From positions 191,679 to 255,678 of the forward strand of contig NW_006766913.1 of the NCBI RefSeq assembly GCF_000275845.1: 64,000 nt of DNA, written 5' to 3'. The stretch is from Dichomitus squalens LYAD-421 SS1. Its lineage: Eukaryota > Basidiomycota > Agaricomycetes > Polyporales > Polyporaceae. Numbering within the stretch: position 1 is the first letter of the stretch; each line of letters starts with the position of its first letter. The notes beneath the pieces are model-generated. The model worked only from the letters and a program-made list of their open reading frames with translations, made no database searches and was not told the origin of the DNA. Positions 34,819 to 45,941 of this stretch are shown here, piece after piece. A program made the translations under genes and the position numbers.

Positions 34819-37364
34819 GGTGGAACGGAGGTTGACGTGGGAGCGCTGGTCAGAGGCGTCAATGTGAGTGCGGAGTATGACTCTAAGTGGCTCATGACAT
34901 GAGTGTGGACGGACGAGACTCACAGGTGGCGGCGAACACACGTCGTGCTGCTGTCCAAGTCAGGCTCCGAGTAGGGACGCCACGCTATACCGCTGCTTTA
35001 TGGCTTTTCTTGTGGGGAATGCGCAGGAAACCGCGCCCTCGGGTGTCCATGAGCGTATACCCTGTTCAGATGTTAGCTATGCTCTCCGATAAGGGCGGCT
35101 AGCTGGATTACACTCCCACGGGGCTGTGTCGAGCCAACAGCGTACCGCTAGCAACCACTTATTGCGGCGATGCCAGTGTTCCGGATCGCCAAGACATGGT
35201 TATACCATAGTATATGGAACCACTACTTCATGATTGCCTACAGCATCCATATTGTATCCGGATACATGTATTATATTAGGAGAGCCCAGTGTATGGAAGT
35301 GGACGATCAATTCCGGAGCTCACCTCTGTCATGGTAGGCTTGATCGATTTGATACAGCACGTCTTCGGAAGTCACTTATGCCGGCATCTCCCCGCACGTG
35401 CAGATGGAACCCAAACCCACCTGCAGTGCACCTAGCAGCAAGGGGAAAATGCACCGGTCAAGAAATTGGTGCACTGACGGACGAAATGAAGACGGTCCGG
35501 CCGCGGAGTGTGTAGCGCGAGTGGCGGTGGAAGCGTCTCTGGCCAGCGAAGACAAGACCGGCGGTATCGTTCCCGAGGACACGTCCCGAGGACACCGTAC
35601 ACAGATTACACGATGTTCCCGGCCCTGCGCCTCGGTCCGAGGTAGGTAACCACACATATACGTTGGTGCAAGTTAACAGCCTCGGTACCTGACAGACGGC
35701 CGAGATTGAGTTGTCCACGTTAGATATTTCGCCCATTCCGACAGACGACTGAACCTAACCTCAACGTTTGTAAGACAGGAGGCTATCGGGCGCGAATAAC
35801 GGATGAGACACAAGACGCAGATCGTCGCGGCATCCGTAGGAGTCGGCTCCGGGATAAGATAGGCATCGCTTCTTACTGTGTTAGCCGGCTTCGGATGGGC
35901 CGAACAGCCGGTGTTTTGGCAGAGAGCATGAGCGGTCGAATGGGAGTCGCGAACACAATCTGGCGTATGTCTGCTCTGAGAGAGTGATTTGTCGAGATAA
36001 GCAGTATGGGTCTCCTGAGTAGGAGGGAGAGACTCACGGTTTATGATTTATCACGACCCCGACTGCGCTACCAGCACGAAGGGATCGGATATGACAAACA
36101 GTCTGCAAATGGGTCAGGATTATAACCGCAGAGCGATTACCTGTAATGGACACTCATCACAGGGAGCAGAAGATCCGATTCTAAGGGTACCTGAGTATGA
36201 CCTTCTGTGGTTCAACTAGGAAGGCGGCTCGAGCCTCCACTCGCGTTAATGGAAAACTAGAAGGTAGGTTCATGAGTATATCCAGGATACAACGACGCTC
36301 AGATATCCCAGTTCGCCGCAATCAGCTGGCTTCGCGGCATCACTGTTGTTTCAAGCCAGCCTTCTGTGGAGTGCATGACAAGGTTCATATGTCGCAAGGC
36401 ATTGCGATCGGTAGATGCGGAAGGCTCCAGTCATACGATGCGTCCCTCACACGTCTCCGAGAGTGTACGCAGACGATCATGGGAAAGTACCCACAAGGCC
36501 GTTATGCGAGGCTCGCGGCACATAACACTCCTCACTTTCGGGTCTGTGCCAGGTGAAGGAGCTCGCTTCCTGCGTGCCTGCTGAAACCCAGGAGTACGTT
36601 GGCTATGTCAGGTCGATCATACTGTAAGTGATAGCCACAGCTCACCACTGGCGAGCCATAGTCGTCCGACAGTAGTGTGGAAAGTGATGTGAGTGTAAGA
36701 CCTGCAGGATTGTATTTTATGGCGTACGATAGAAAAGAGATGAGACACTGAGGCACTGTCATCTCTATACTCATCCTAAGCGCCACAACGTAGGGGCCCA
36801 AGTTGGCTCCATCAACCCAGGAGTCCAACTCGTTCCCACTACTTGCAGCATTCGCACCATTGGGAGGGAATCCGATCTGCGTAACACTCTTCTGGCCTAC
36901 GCCGAAAGAAGGCAAAGGTGATCCCGGGAACCCCTGACATCATTTCGCTTACCTCGTGTTACCCACATCCTACTCGACGCTGTTCACATGTGACGCGTGA
37001 GAACAAACACAGAGAATGTCGCAATGACCGTTGAATGCCGTCTTGCTGACATGACATGAGACAATGATACCAAACGTCAATCCTCGTGCCAGCGGCGTGA
37101 AGATTAGTCAAGAATCAAAGCTTCGCTGAGATTATTACATGGTGTACTGCAGAGATCGTCAGTAAGACGATCTTAGAGAGCTTGGAGGAACTACCCACGA
37201 ATACATCTGAGCGGTGGGAGTGACAGCATGTGGGCACGTCATGACATACGTATCTGTCCAGACATAGTCATGCCGTTGCTCAGCAGAGTCGAGTCTTCGA
37301 AGCGCAACTTCACGAGACAGAGAGAATGCCTACGCTGGTGGTCATTGCGTGTGCGGCGGAACGG
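34819..37364. other. Gene-poor stretch, nothing recognised
   Basis: About 2.5 kb. A donor-like CACCT|GTGAGT near 34920 on the minus strand could mark a 5' UTR exon of the hypothetical gene. No protein signature was found elsewhere, including in the 127-codon frame at 36532-36915. Confidence 0.4.
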
Positions 37365-37714
37365 CTACCTGTTTCCAGCGGCATTGGCCTGGTTTTGGGC
37401 CTGGGCCAGGACCCCCTGCTGCTGCTCAGCAAGTACCCTCCGCTTGTTGAAATAGTCGATCTACGAGGCGCAGCACGTCGTCAAATTGACGTCGCCACAG
37501 AGTGGAATGACATACGCACCCAGCTCCTGGCACAATTACGCTCGTATGTCCCTTGTGCATCTGCACAAACGTTGCCCTCGTCTCCGGGTTTCACCACGTT
37601 GGCGCCGTCCAGACAGGCGAAGTACGCATCGCGGCTCTCCCAACACTTCTTTCGGTCCTTTCGTGATGTCAGATCTGGTGTCTCGGAGGCCTTGCCGCCG
37701 CTGAACCAGCCCAT
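37365..37714 (-). CDS. COA6: Cytochrome c oxidase assembly factor Coa6
   Basis: Exons, complement of 37520-37714 and 37365-37460, give 96 residues. The twin-Cys pattern of the Cox6b/CHCH-type family is present: KKCWESRDAYFACLD (C-x9-C) and later NVCADAQGTYERNCARSW, followed by IDYFNKRRVLAEQQQ. Coa6 acts in the mitochondrial intermembrane space, helping copper delivery to the Cox2 CuA site of complex IV. The Trp at the splice junction and the IDYFNKRR helix are family-typical, which fixes the 59-nt intron. Length is normal. The Gln/Asn/Ala-rich tail is short and probably disordered. It is divergent from the TBC gene. Confidence 0.9.
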
Positions 37715-37956
37715 AGCTGCACTGCGGATTGATAGAGGAAAGAGCGGGAGATGGTGGTCGACAACAGAGAATAGCTGGGGTTGATTCGGGACTTATCAGC
37801 AGGATATGTCCCATTTAGGACATAACGACGTAATCCCAATACTTATCCCGCTACGGTCGTCGAGGTCGTGAGGTCCGACGATCTCCCACTCACCTCTACA
37901 CTACTATCTGTACACCCTGGCTCTCCGTCGACGGCACCGCTTGCACCGTTGTCGTC
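37715..37956. promoter_or_regulatory. Bidirectional promoter region between COA6 and the TBC gene
   Basis: Only 242 nt separate the two divergent start codons, so core promoters and 5' UTRs must overlap or adjoin. I see no convincing TATA box. Confidence 0.5.
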
Positions 37957-40900
37957 ATGGCGTCCTCGTCGACACAAACGACGCCCGCACAACATCACCC
38001 GCTCTCTCAAGACGAAGTGCCGTCGCGGGGACGTCGGTCGCGTGGTAAGCCGAGCGAGGATAGCCCAAGACCCCAAACGGACTACTTCGCCCTCAAGGCC
38101 AAGCTGGACAGTGCCTCGAAAGAACACACGAGATACACTAACGCGAATTGGGATGGAAGCGTTCGTGGATACGGGAAGGGCACTCGGTGAGCATGGCTGC
38201 TTGATATCACGCATCCTCGTTCAGAAAGGCTCGCTACCGCCACCAATGTAATTAAGACATCCTCCGTTGAGACAAGTTTCGTGCATAGTGCCCTGGAAAT
38301 CCCGAGTCCACTATGATGTATCGTCATTACCGGCTATTCATCTCATTCATTGGATGTGTCTCAGTCATTAGCAGGTGACCTCTAACTAAAGCATCCATCG
38401 AAACTACACGGAAGTGTCGTCTGTCTCAAGTTTGCACAACTCTGTGGAAGGGCATAATGTCGTGCCCGTGTCCAAAGGTCGCGCAGACAGCGGAAGCTCA
38501 GCTCGCACGTCAGGGCATATGGTGCATCCTATGGCCGGGAACGTAGGTCTTTGTACCAGACAGTCTGAGTTTATCCATGACCCCGAAGTGACCGCGGTCT
38601 TCCGCAAATGAATTGGGGTTAGAATCAACGGAATCCCCGTGGCTTATGCAGTCGCGGACGTCCGCTTTCCTTGGGTAACTTACGTCCTTTGGCCTACATC
38701 TCACCTCCATGCGTAATACATGGACCGTGTTTCACTGACTGATATCCCCATTTCGCAGATCGGTAAAACCGCCGCCCCTAATCGTAGTGGAATCTTCAAG
38801 CGATGACATCTCTTCGCAGCCGCCGAAATACGAGCTTCTCGGCGATCCCTCTGCTGAAGGAGACGGCTCTGGCCCGTTCTCCCCCTCCACCACGGCGAAG
38901 ATTTTGTCTACCAAGTGGCATGCGTTTGCGGACGAGGAGATTCGTTCTACTGTCACCGTATATGCAACGACCACCCCGCCGAACGAATTGTCGGAACATC
39001 CATGCTACGCTATAATGCGGGTGCTCTCGTCAGCTGTCCACAATCTCACGCGTGCGCGACATGAGTTAGAGGAGAGTCGACGTGTACTTCTAGAGAAGGA
39101 GGCTGCGCGGAAAGAACGCGCAAAGCAGCTTTTGCAGGAGCTCTCCTCCTCGGAGAAGGAGATCGGGAACCGCGTTTTCCAGTCTCTCTTCCCGGACGAT
39201 GACGAGACATCACACCACGTTCACCGTATGCAACGACAGCAAAGCGTGCTGGTGAGCGTGGTGTGTTCTATCTGCAGCGGACATACGCTGATGTTTCTCA
39301 GTCTCTTGCAGAGTCGCTTACAGAGGCCATTGAAGATGAAGTGCCAATCTCGCGCAGCGTCCCGGAAGGCGATGTCACCCCAATGGCTTCTGTACTCGTT
39401 GTACCTCCAAAACCACAAATATCCACCACTGTCGTAACGGCACAGGCCGTACCCGCCTCTCCTGTCGCTTCGCGAAGTGTGGCCGAAACACTCCCGGCGG
39501 TCCAGGTTGAGCACGCAGATACCACCGACACACGAGAGGCTCCCGACAACGACGAATCTCGGGCTGCAAGTGCGGACCCAGCGAAAACAGAGCGACCATC
39601 GCTTGGAGACTGGATGGGTACCTGGTGGATAAAACCTAAGAGTAAGACAAGAGCCCCTCAGTTACCCTTTCCAGCCTCCGATGCCTCCGATCCGCTTGAG
39701 GAGTCTCCTCGTGCCGATTCGCAGTGCCTCTCTAGTGATGACCTGCCGCCCACACCCTCTACGCCTCAGACGCCTGGGAAGGAGTCAGCAGCAACGAAAC
39801 GGAAACCGTCGCGGAGCGTCTTCGGTACACTGGGCTTCTCCATGTTGAACCCTGCCTCGTCGTCCACGAATGCAATGGTGGTCAAGAAGCGACGCAACAT
39901 GTCTGTGACAGACGTCGCCGGTGCTGAACTTCCTCCGGAGCCGCAAGATGTCGCGCCCTCAGTCAAGTCCGCGCATGTGTCGCCTTCTTCCAGTCCTCTC
40001 CTTTCTCCTGTCGCTGTTAGTTCCGACCTATCAAGGTTCACTTCGTCAACCAATGCCTCTCCTTCCCCAAGCCTCATGGCCCCGGACGAGAAGCCTCCGC
40101 AAGGCTCATCTCTGCGCGCTATCATTCAGGCAACACGTGTCATGACATCGGATGCGAGCAGCATCCTAATTGATCATGGGCGCGAGACGAGCCCGCTCAT
40201 TGCCCAGCTGGCGCTCGAACTCGTCCGTAACGCACGCGAAGCTGGGCTGGACTTCCGAGAAAGGCCGAAGGAGAAGAAGGAACGCAAGGCAGGCGGTGCC
40301 GAGAGGCGCGCGTCTCCTGCGGCAGATGCAGATGCAACCCCCGTCCCATCTCGCATCCTCACCACGGCGCAGGTAGGGCGGCGCACGCCGAAGAGTCGAA
40401 AGCCGAGCGTCAATCTCCCTTCGTTCGCTTCACCTTTGTTCGGATCGTTCGCCATCCAGCAGCAGAAGAAGCCTGCTATTCCTTCCGACAGTGCCCAGCA
40501 GAACCCATCGAGCGACGCCTCCCAGGGCAACCCTTCCACCGCAGCACCTCAGCCTATGAGCAAAGCCAAAGCTGGCTCGGTCCCACTGGAGTCTATTATC
40601 CCTGTAAACGCGAAGCCCCCTACCCAGTATCTTTCGAGGCAGTATACGCCGCTCACCTCCCGCGACTTCCACTTCTCTATTCCGCTGCCTGACAACGAGT
40701 CTTCCATCGCCGCGCAGGTGGACGAACGCAGCCATGAAGGTCTCACAGACCGTTTTGGGTTCATCTACGATATCGCACGATATGATGCGCTCCTGCTCAT
40801 TCGCGCGAAGGAGTGCAAGAATACCGCTCCCGTGTGTCTCACCGGTATCAAGGTCGCAGACCGCACGGAGGACAATACGTGGCCGGAGGATGAGGAGGAC

Positions 40901-42460
40901 GTGACGGCGAACACGATTGAGATCGTGAAGGATGGGTGCGACTGCAATGGCGAGGGCGATGACGGCGCGGACGCGATTAGCGTCAACTCAACGAGTACGC
41001 GGCCGACAGTGCGCAGCGTGCCTGCTGGTGACTCGACGCGGTCCCGCGGCACGTCTCCAGCCTCGTCCCGACGCGTGAAGCGCACGTCCACACTCCTCAG
41101 CGGGGCAAGCACAACGACGATCAAGTCAACTTCGTCTGTGCTCTCGGTCGACTCGGAGACCCCACGACATATTTGCGGAAACACGATCAGACGGTTACTC
41201 TCCCAGCTCACCGATATCCACGATCAGCGACAGGCGGCACAGCGCAAAGAGTGGGATCTCTTTCTAAAGAACCGCAGTAGGGCGATGACGAGCAAGGCCA
41301 TGTCTGCGGGCTCGCGCAGCGCTTCTGCTGGGGTTGTCGGCGGGGCTGCGCAGCTACTTGGATTGGGCACCGCGGACGAGGCAGAGGAGCTCGAACATAA
41401 CGAGGGCCTCATTGGCTTCGCTCAATTTGGGCTATCGTCGAGCAAGGACGAGAAGAAGGAGTTCGATAGGCTGGTGCGGAACGGAATCCCGCTTGCGTAC
41501 CGCTCGAAGGTTTGGCTCGAATGCAGTGGCGCTCTGGAAATGCGCGAGCCGGGCGTTTTTGCAGACCTCCTTGCGGAGTGCGACACCACGAGCAGTGTTG
41601 TGCGCGAGATCGATAAGGACGTGTGTCGGACGATGCCCCTGAATATCTTCTTCGGTAGGACGGGCGCTGGGGTGGAGAAGTTGCGTCGGGTGCTCATGGT
41701 GTACAGCAAGTAAGCGAACTCCGCACCTCTGGTTCTTGCGCGTGCATGCTAACGCATTCGACCTTGCAGGCGTAATCCAGCTGTTGGGTACTGTCAGGGC
41801 ATGAACCTTGTCACGTCGACGCTTTTGCTCGTCCATGCTGACCAGGAGGAGGCATTCTGGGTTCTAGCCGCAATCATCGAGCGCATTCTCCCCGATGATT
41901 TCTTCTCGCCGTCGCTTCTTAGCTCCCGTGCCTGCCCACTAGTTCTACTCGACTACGTCCAAGATCTGATGCCCAAGTTGTCAGCGCATCTCGCCGAGCT
42001 GGGCGTTGACCTCGGCGCGATCTGTTTTTCCTGGTTCCTTTCGTTGTTCACAGACTGTTTGCCTGTCGAGGTAAGTCGCTGCTTTTGGATGTTCGTCGTT
42101 GAACGCTGAATTCTTGTCAGACGTTGTTCCGGGTCTGGGATGTGTTCATGGTGGAAGGCATCGACGTGCTATTCCGCATCGCTTTTGCCATTCTGCGCAC
42201 GAATGAGCATGAGTTGTTACACTGCACATCTATCCCAGCTGTGTATGTTGCGCTCGAGAGCTTGCCTAACCGTATGTGGGAGGCAGACCGTCTTCTTCAG
42301 GTCAGTTCCCCCCCCCCCCTTTGTCTGCTCTCCAGCAGCTTTGGCTCACTGACTTTTCTGAGTCCAGGCTGAGGCGGATCTCCGGAGCACGATCGTGCAT
42401 GCTGATATCGTCAGGAGACGTAATGCTCATATCGCGCAATTGCGGGAGGTCATGGCATAG
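37957..42460 (+). CDS. TBC-domain Rab GTPase-activating protein
   Basis: Exons 37957-38186, 38759-39251, 39302-41709, 41770-42070, 42121-42300 and 42368-42460 give 1234 residues. The C-terminal 280 residues form the TBC domain: NGIPLAYRSKVWLECSGA, REIDKDVCRTMP (the Arg finger in IxxDxxR), PAVGYCQGMNLVTSTLL (the Gln finger), AICFSWFLSLFTDCLPVE and TLFRVWDVFMVEG. TBC proteins speed GTP hydrolysis on Rab GTPases in vesicle traffic. The N-terminal 900 residues are mostly Ser/Pro/Ala-rich, with a predicted coiled coil around LTRARHELEESRRVLLEKEA. The first intron (38187-38758, 572 nt) is about ten times the local norm and may hide another exon. The intron before the last exon contains a 13-C run. 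Confidence 0.88.
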
Positions 42461-43589
42461 ATCTACTACATGTTAAATAATGGTTTCATGCAATGTGGGG
42501 ACTTCATCGAACATACGTGGACAGCACTAGGGATGTACTATATATAATTCATCACACCACGCAGCCAATTCATCATGCATTGTACTCGAGTCTGTACTGA
42601 TGCGTCGACCTCCGAGTGCATTGGCCCTCCGTCGCGATCAAAGAGGGGTTGGGTCCGTCGCGCAGTAGAGTAATAGATTATCTCGAAGATAATGTGGTGG
42701 GTGAAGAGTACGGACCCGCAGTCTATAGTACAGTGACCTGAGTTAGCTTCAGTGAGAGCTGAAACGCTGACCTCGCATACGTAGTGACGTAGCTTAAGTA
42801 TACTTAAGTAGTAGAACCTCAGGGAAGGCGCTTAGCCTAGTTCGGCCAGTAAACAAGATCCGTCACCATGATGACCTGGCTCTGCTCCGAGCTTCCTCGC
42901 GGCAATGTGTCTGTCGACTCCCAATCTTCTCATATTGATACGGCTCCAGTCTCCCATACCAAGGCTGTACGTCTCATCAACTATGCGTCGCGCCTTAGGG
43001 TGAAAGCCGGCGCCACGGCCCACTGCCCAAGGCTCGTTCTTGGCACCCTGTTCAAGCCAATGAACGCTATCATGTCTGCGTCGTCCGAGCACACCTCTTT
43101 ACAGGGTCAGCGTCGTTTCGTTATCAAGACTCTGTTCAATCCTTCGAATGTTACAAACTTCGCTGAACCTGCTTCCACTCCAGAACCTCTCAATCATCCT
43201 TCTCGCTTCTATCTGTCACCTCGACCTGGACGTCGGCAAGCCGACGATGCATCATTCAGTAAACATAGTCGGCGTACGGAATACCCTTTGTAGAGGTATT
43301 TACTCTTCTGTTGGGTGCATGGCTAGGCGTACCCCAACGGGCTGTGTCATTGCCAAGGTATTTCTGCAAGGCCCGGGTTTTCCGGAACATGTTCTAAGTC
43401 GATCTGTCCCGCCGTTCGAAGTTCAAGTTCTTGTGAGACCGCATTACTGATGGATGCGGCCGCATGATGGTGATGAGGACGTTAGGAACAGGAGCGGTTT
43501 GAAGATGCTCTCAATTGCATTCCTCCCTACACTCTTCGGTGACCTTCTCTGCGAGACCTGCTACGGCCTACGAACTCTTGCACCCTAGT
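42461..43589. other. Intergenic with small palindromes
   Basis: CTTAAGTATACTTAAG is a perfect palindrome at 42793-42808. Another inverted repeat (attatct-cga-agataat) lies near 42675-42692. A 141-codon frame at 42868-43293 shows no known domain. Confidence 0.4.
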
Positions 43590-45832
43590 ATGCCTCCCTC
43601 TGCCGAGTTGCCGATGCTAGACGACACTTTTGGTGCAATGCTCGTGGGGACTTTTGTAGGACTCATGTGAGCACGGCTTTGGATCGCCTACGAACTATGC
43701 TCATGTCGTTTTTCCGGTTGCGCAGATTATACGGAATGGTGATACTACAATCTTTCCGATATTTGAGGATGTATCCTGAAGACGGTCCTTGGCAGAAGGG
43801 CTGGGTCAGTGTTCCAAAGCAGCTTCGTACACACTAACATCTACTGATCCTGGACATTGACTACAGGTCCTTGCTATTTTGTGAGTGGCATGTGACATTT
43901 TGCAGCTGGATTCGATATTGACGAGGACTAGCCTTCTTGAGACGTTTCACATGGTCCTTTGCACGCACATCTGGTGAGTCTCAATCGCACTTCTTGATGC
44001 CAAAATCCTCATGAGGATCCTAGCTACCACTATGTCATCACGAGTTACCGAACCCCTGGTATCTTACTGACATTCAATTGGTGTGTGCTACGATCTCCTA
44101 TTACCTCAGCAAACCCTTTTACAGAAAGGCCGACTATAGGTCGTTCAGTGTGAGAATTAATCTTCCTGCAGAGTCGTTGTAGGCTAATGTTGTACGTTGT
44201 AGTTGCTACCAATCCTCACGGTACGCCTTGCGGAAACCGCGTACGCCCGGGCCATTGATCACATGCTCACGGAACATTGTAGGGTGCTATTGTCGCTATA
44301 TGTCAGAGGTTGGTTCTATTCGTGTTGTGCTGTTGATAGAATCGTTCACAATGGAAGCTGTCAGCTTCTTTGCATGGCGAATTTTCCTCCGTACGTCCGC
44401 CTTATGAAACATGCACCTACTTCCCTTACTGATGAAGTTAAATTCAGTTCAAACGAGATATAGGCCTCTTCCCATGATTATCGTAAGCCCACTTCCAAGT
44501 GAATGAAGAGAGGAATGAACCGATGCAATAATGACGGCACTAGGGTGTCCTGCTTCTAGGCGAGCTAGGTATTCTATTTGCCTTATCCGCATTGTGAACA
44601 GGTCTTGATCAGAACTCACAATCGTATCCTGCACTATATACAGGATTTTTCACAGGTGAGCGAAGGCTCCTCTCTTGTCAGCCATGATGGTATCTCAACG
44701 TTGCGCTGTCATCGTAGCCGCGACCGTCGATATGTGCGTCTCGACATGCATCGTACGTATACAAAGCTCAATACTATGCTGAACGTACAGACTTGGGCAG
44801 CCATTGTCGCAGTTGGAGAGGTTCATCGTACGTACCCTCCGGAATCGATCTCCTCGCGGAGTATCGCAGAGATAGGGCCGACCATCTTGCGCCTCCAGTG
44901 GTTGATCTCGGTAGCAACTGGGATAGTTATCATCTCCGACCTCCTCATGACAACGATGCTCGTGATGATCCTGCGTAACAGTCGAACTGGAATAAAAAGG
45001 TGAGTCTGCCGACTCGGACTAACTTGGTGAATTGATAGTAATCATGTAGTTACACCGACTCGGTATCTTCCTAGAATGGACCTCGTCATAGATGTTTTGA
45101 CGCTGTATGCCATCAACACAGGTGTGTGCTTCTCGATATCCGAAGGGGATGACCACTCATGCCTGCATAGGACTCCTAACAAGGTAGACGATATTGATTT
45201 TCCTCTGTTGAAGCGCTGGGGGTTCTCGATGCTGATAGCATGCACTCTCAGCATTGTCAGCTTCTGCCCTTTTATCTTCGTTAGTCTGTCACGTTTCGAT
45301 GCCGTCAGGGTGACGATTGACTATATCTCAAGTCTCTGATATTCCGACAAAACCTCATCTTCGGGGCATTTGGAATCGTCGCCTCCAAACGTACGTGGCT
45401 CATGCGCCTGTTCGTAGTATTGATACACGATTCTGACATCGCCGCCTTCCTAGTCTATGCCAATGCAGTTCTCGCCTCGTTTGTACTTCCATCATTGCAT
45501 TCCATGAACCATACCGCTGACATCGCTTGATCACGGCTCTCAGCTTGAACGCACGAAAATCTCTGCGATACACATCGGCTATGCTCGAGGATGGCCTGAC
45601 GATACCGCTGACTCCGCGGGGTGTGGCCATTCCCAGGACCAACACTAGCACTTCCTCGACATTTTTGGTTGACTCGCCATATATAGTAGTGGCCCGTAGG
45701 CTCATGGTCGATTTTTGTCCTGTAATGCGTGTAATGCGGCCTCAAATTCGCAATGAAAATGAAACCGTCAGGCTGGCCTGTCGAGGTATCGCATCTAGGA
45801 ACCGTCGTGCAGTGCTGATCTCCGCCTACTAG
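43590..45832 (+). CDS. DUF6534 family multi-pass membrane protein
   Basis: Confident exons are 43590-43666, 43726-43804, 43867-43880, 43932-43973, 44024-44080 and, later, about 44793-45002 and 45527-45832. The order of signatures is typical of DUF6534: LDDTFGAMLVGTFVGLILYG, LQSFRYLRMYPEDGPWQKGW, LLETFHMVLCTHIW, YHYVITSYRTPGILL, LQWLISVATGIVIISDLLMT, MDLVIDVLTLYAINTG and SLNARKSLRYTSAMLED. The segment around 44200-44750 is poorly conserved and its exon borders are unclear. A recent loss of function in the middle cannot be excluded. The function of the family is unknown. Exon 3 is 14 nt, matching the minus-strand paralog at 30373-32458, and exon 2 is 79 nt in both. Confidence 0.7.
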
Positions 45833-45941
45833 TACGCATACCCCAGTATCGTATATTACAGTCTCTCGAGACTTCCCCATAAGTATTTATACAGTTCCAT
45901 CCATTCCTTGTGCATGTCCGTGATCGTCCTGTCCCATACAC

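Noticed and set aside
42868..43293. 141-codon plus-strand frame
   Set aside because: No recognisable domain; could be chance. Left as unassigned.
43881..43905. 25-nt intron in the DUF6534 gene (ending TTTTGCAG)
   Set aside because: Too short and gives the wrong phase; the later AG at 43931 gives a 51-nt intron and restores the conserved LLETFHMV segment.
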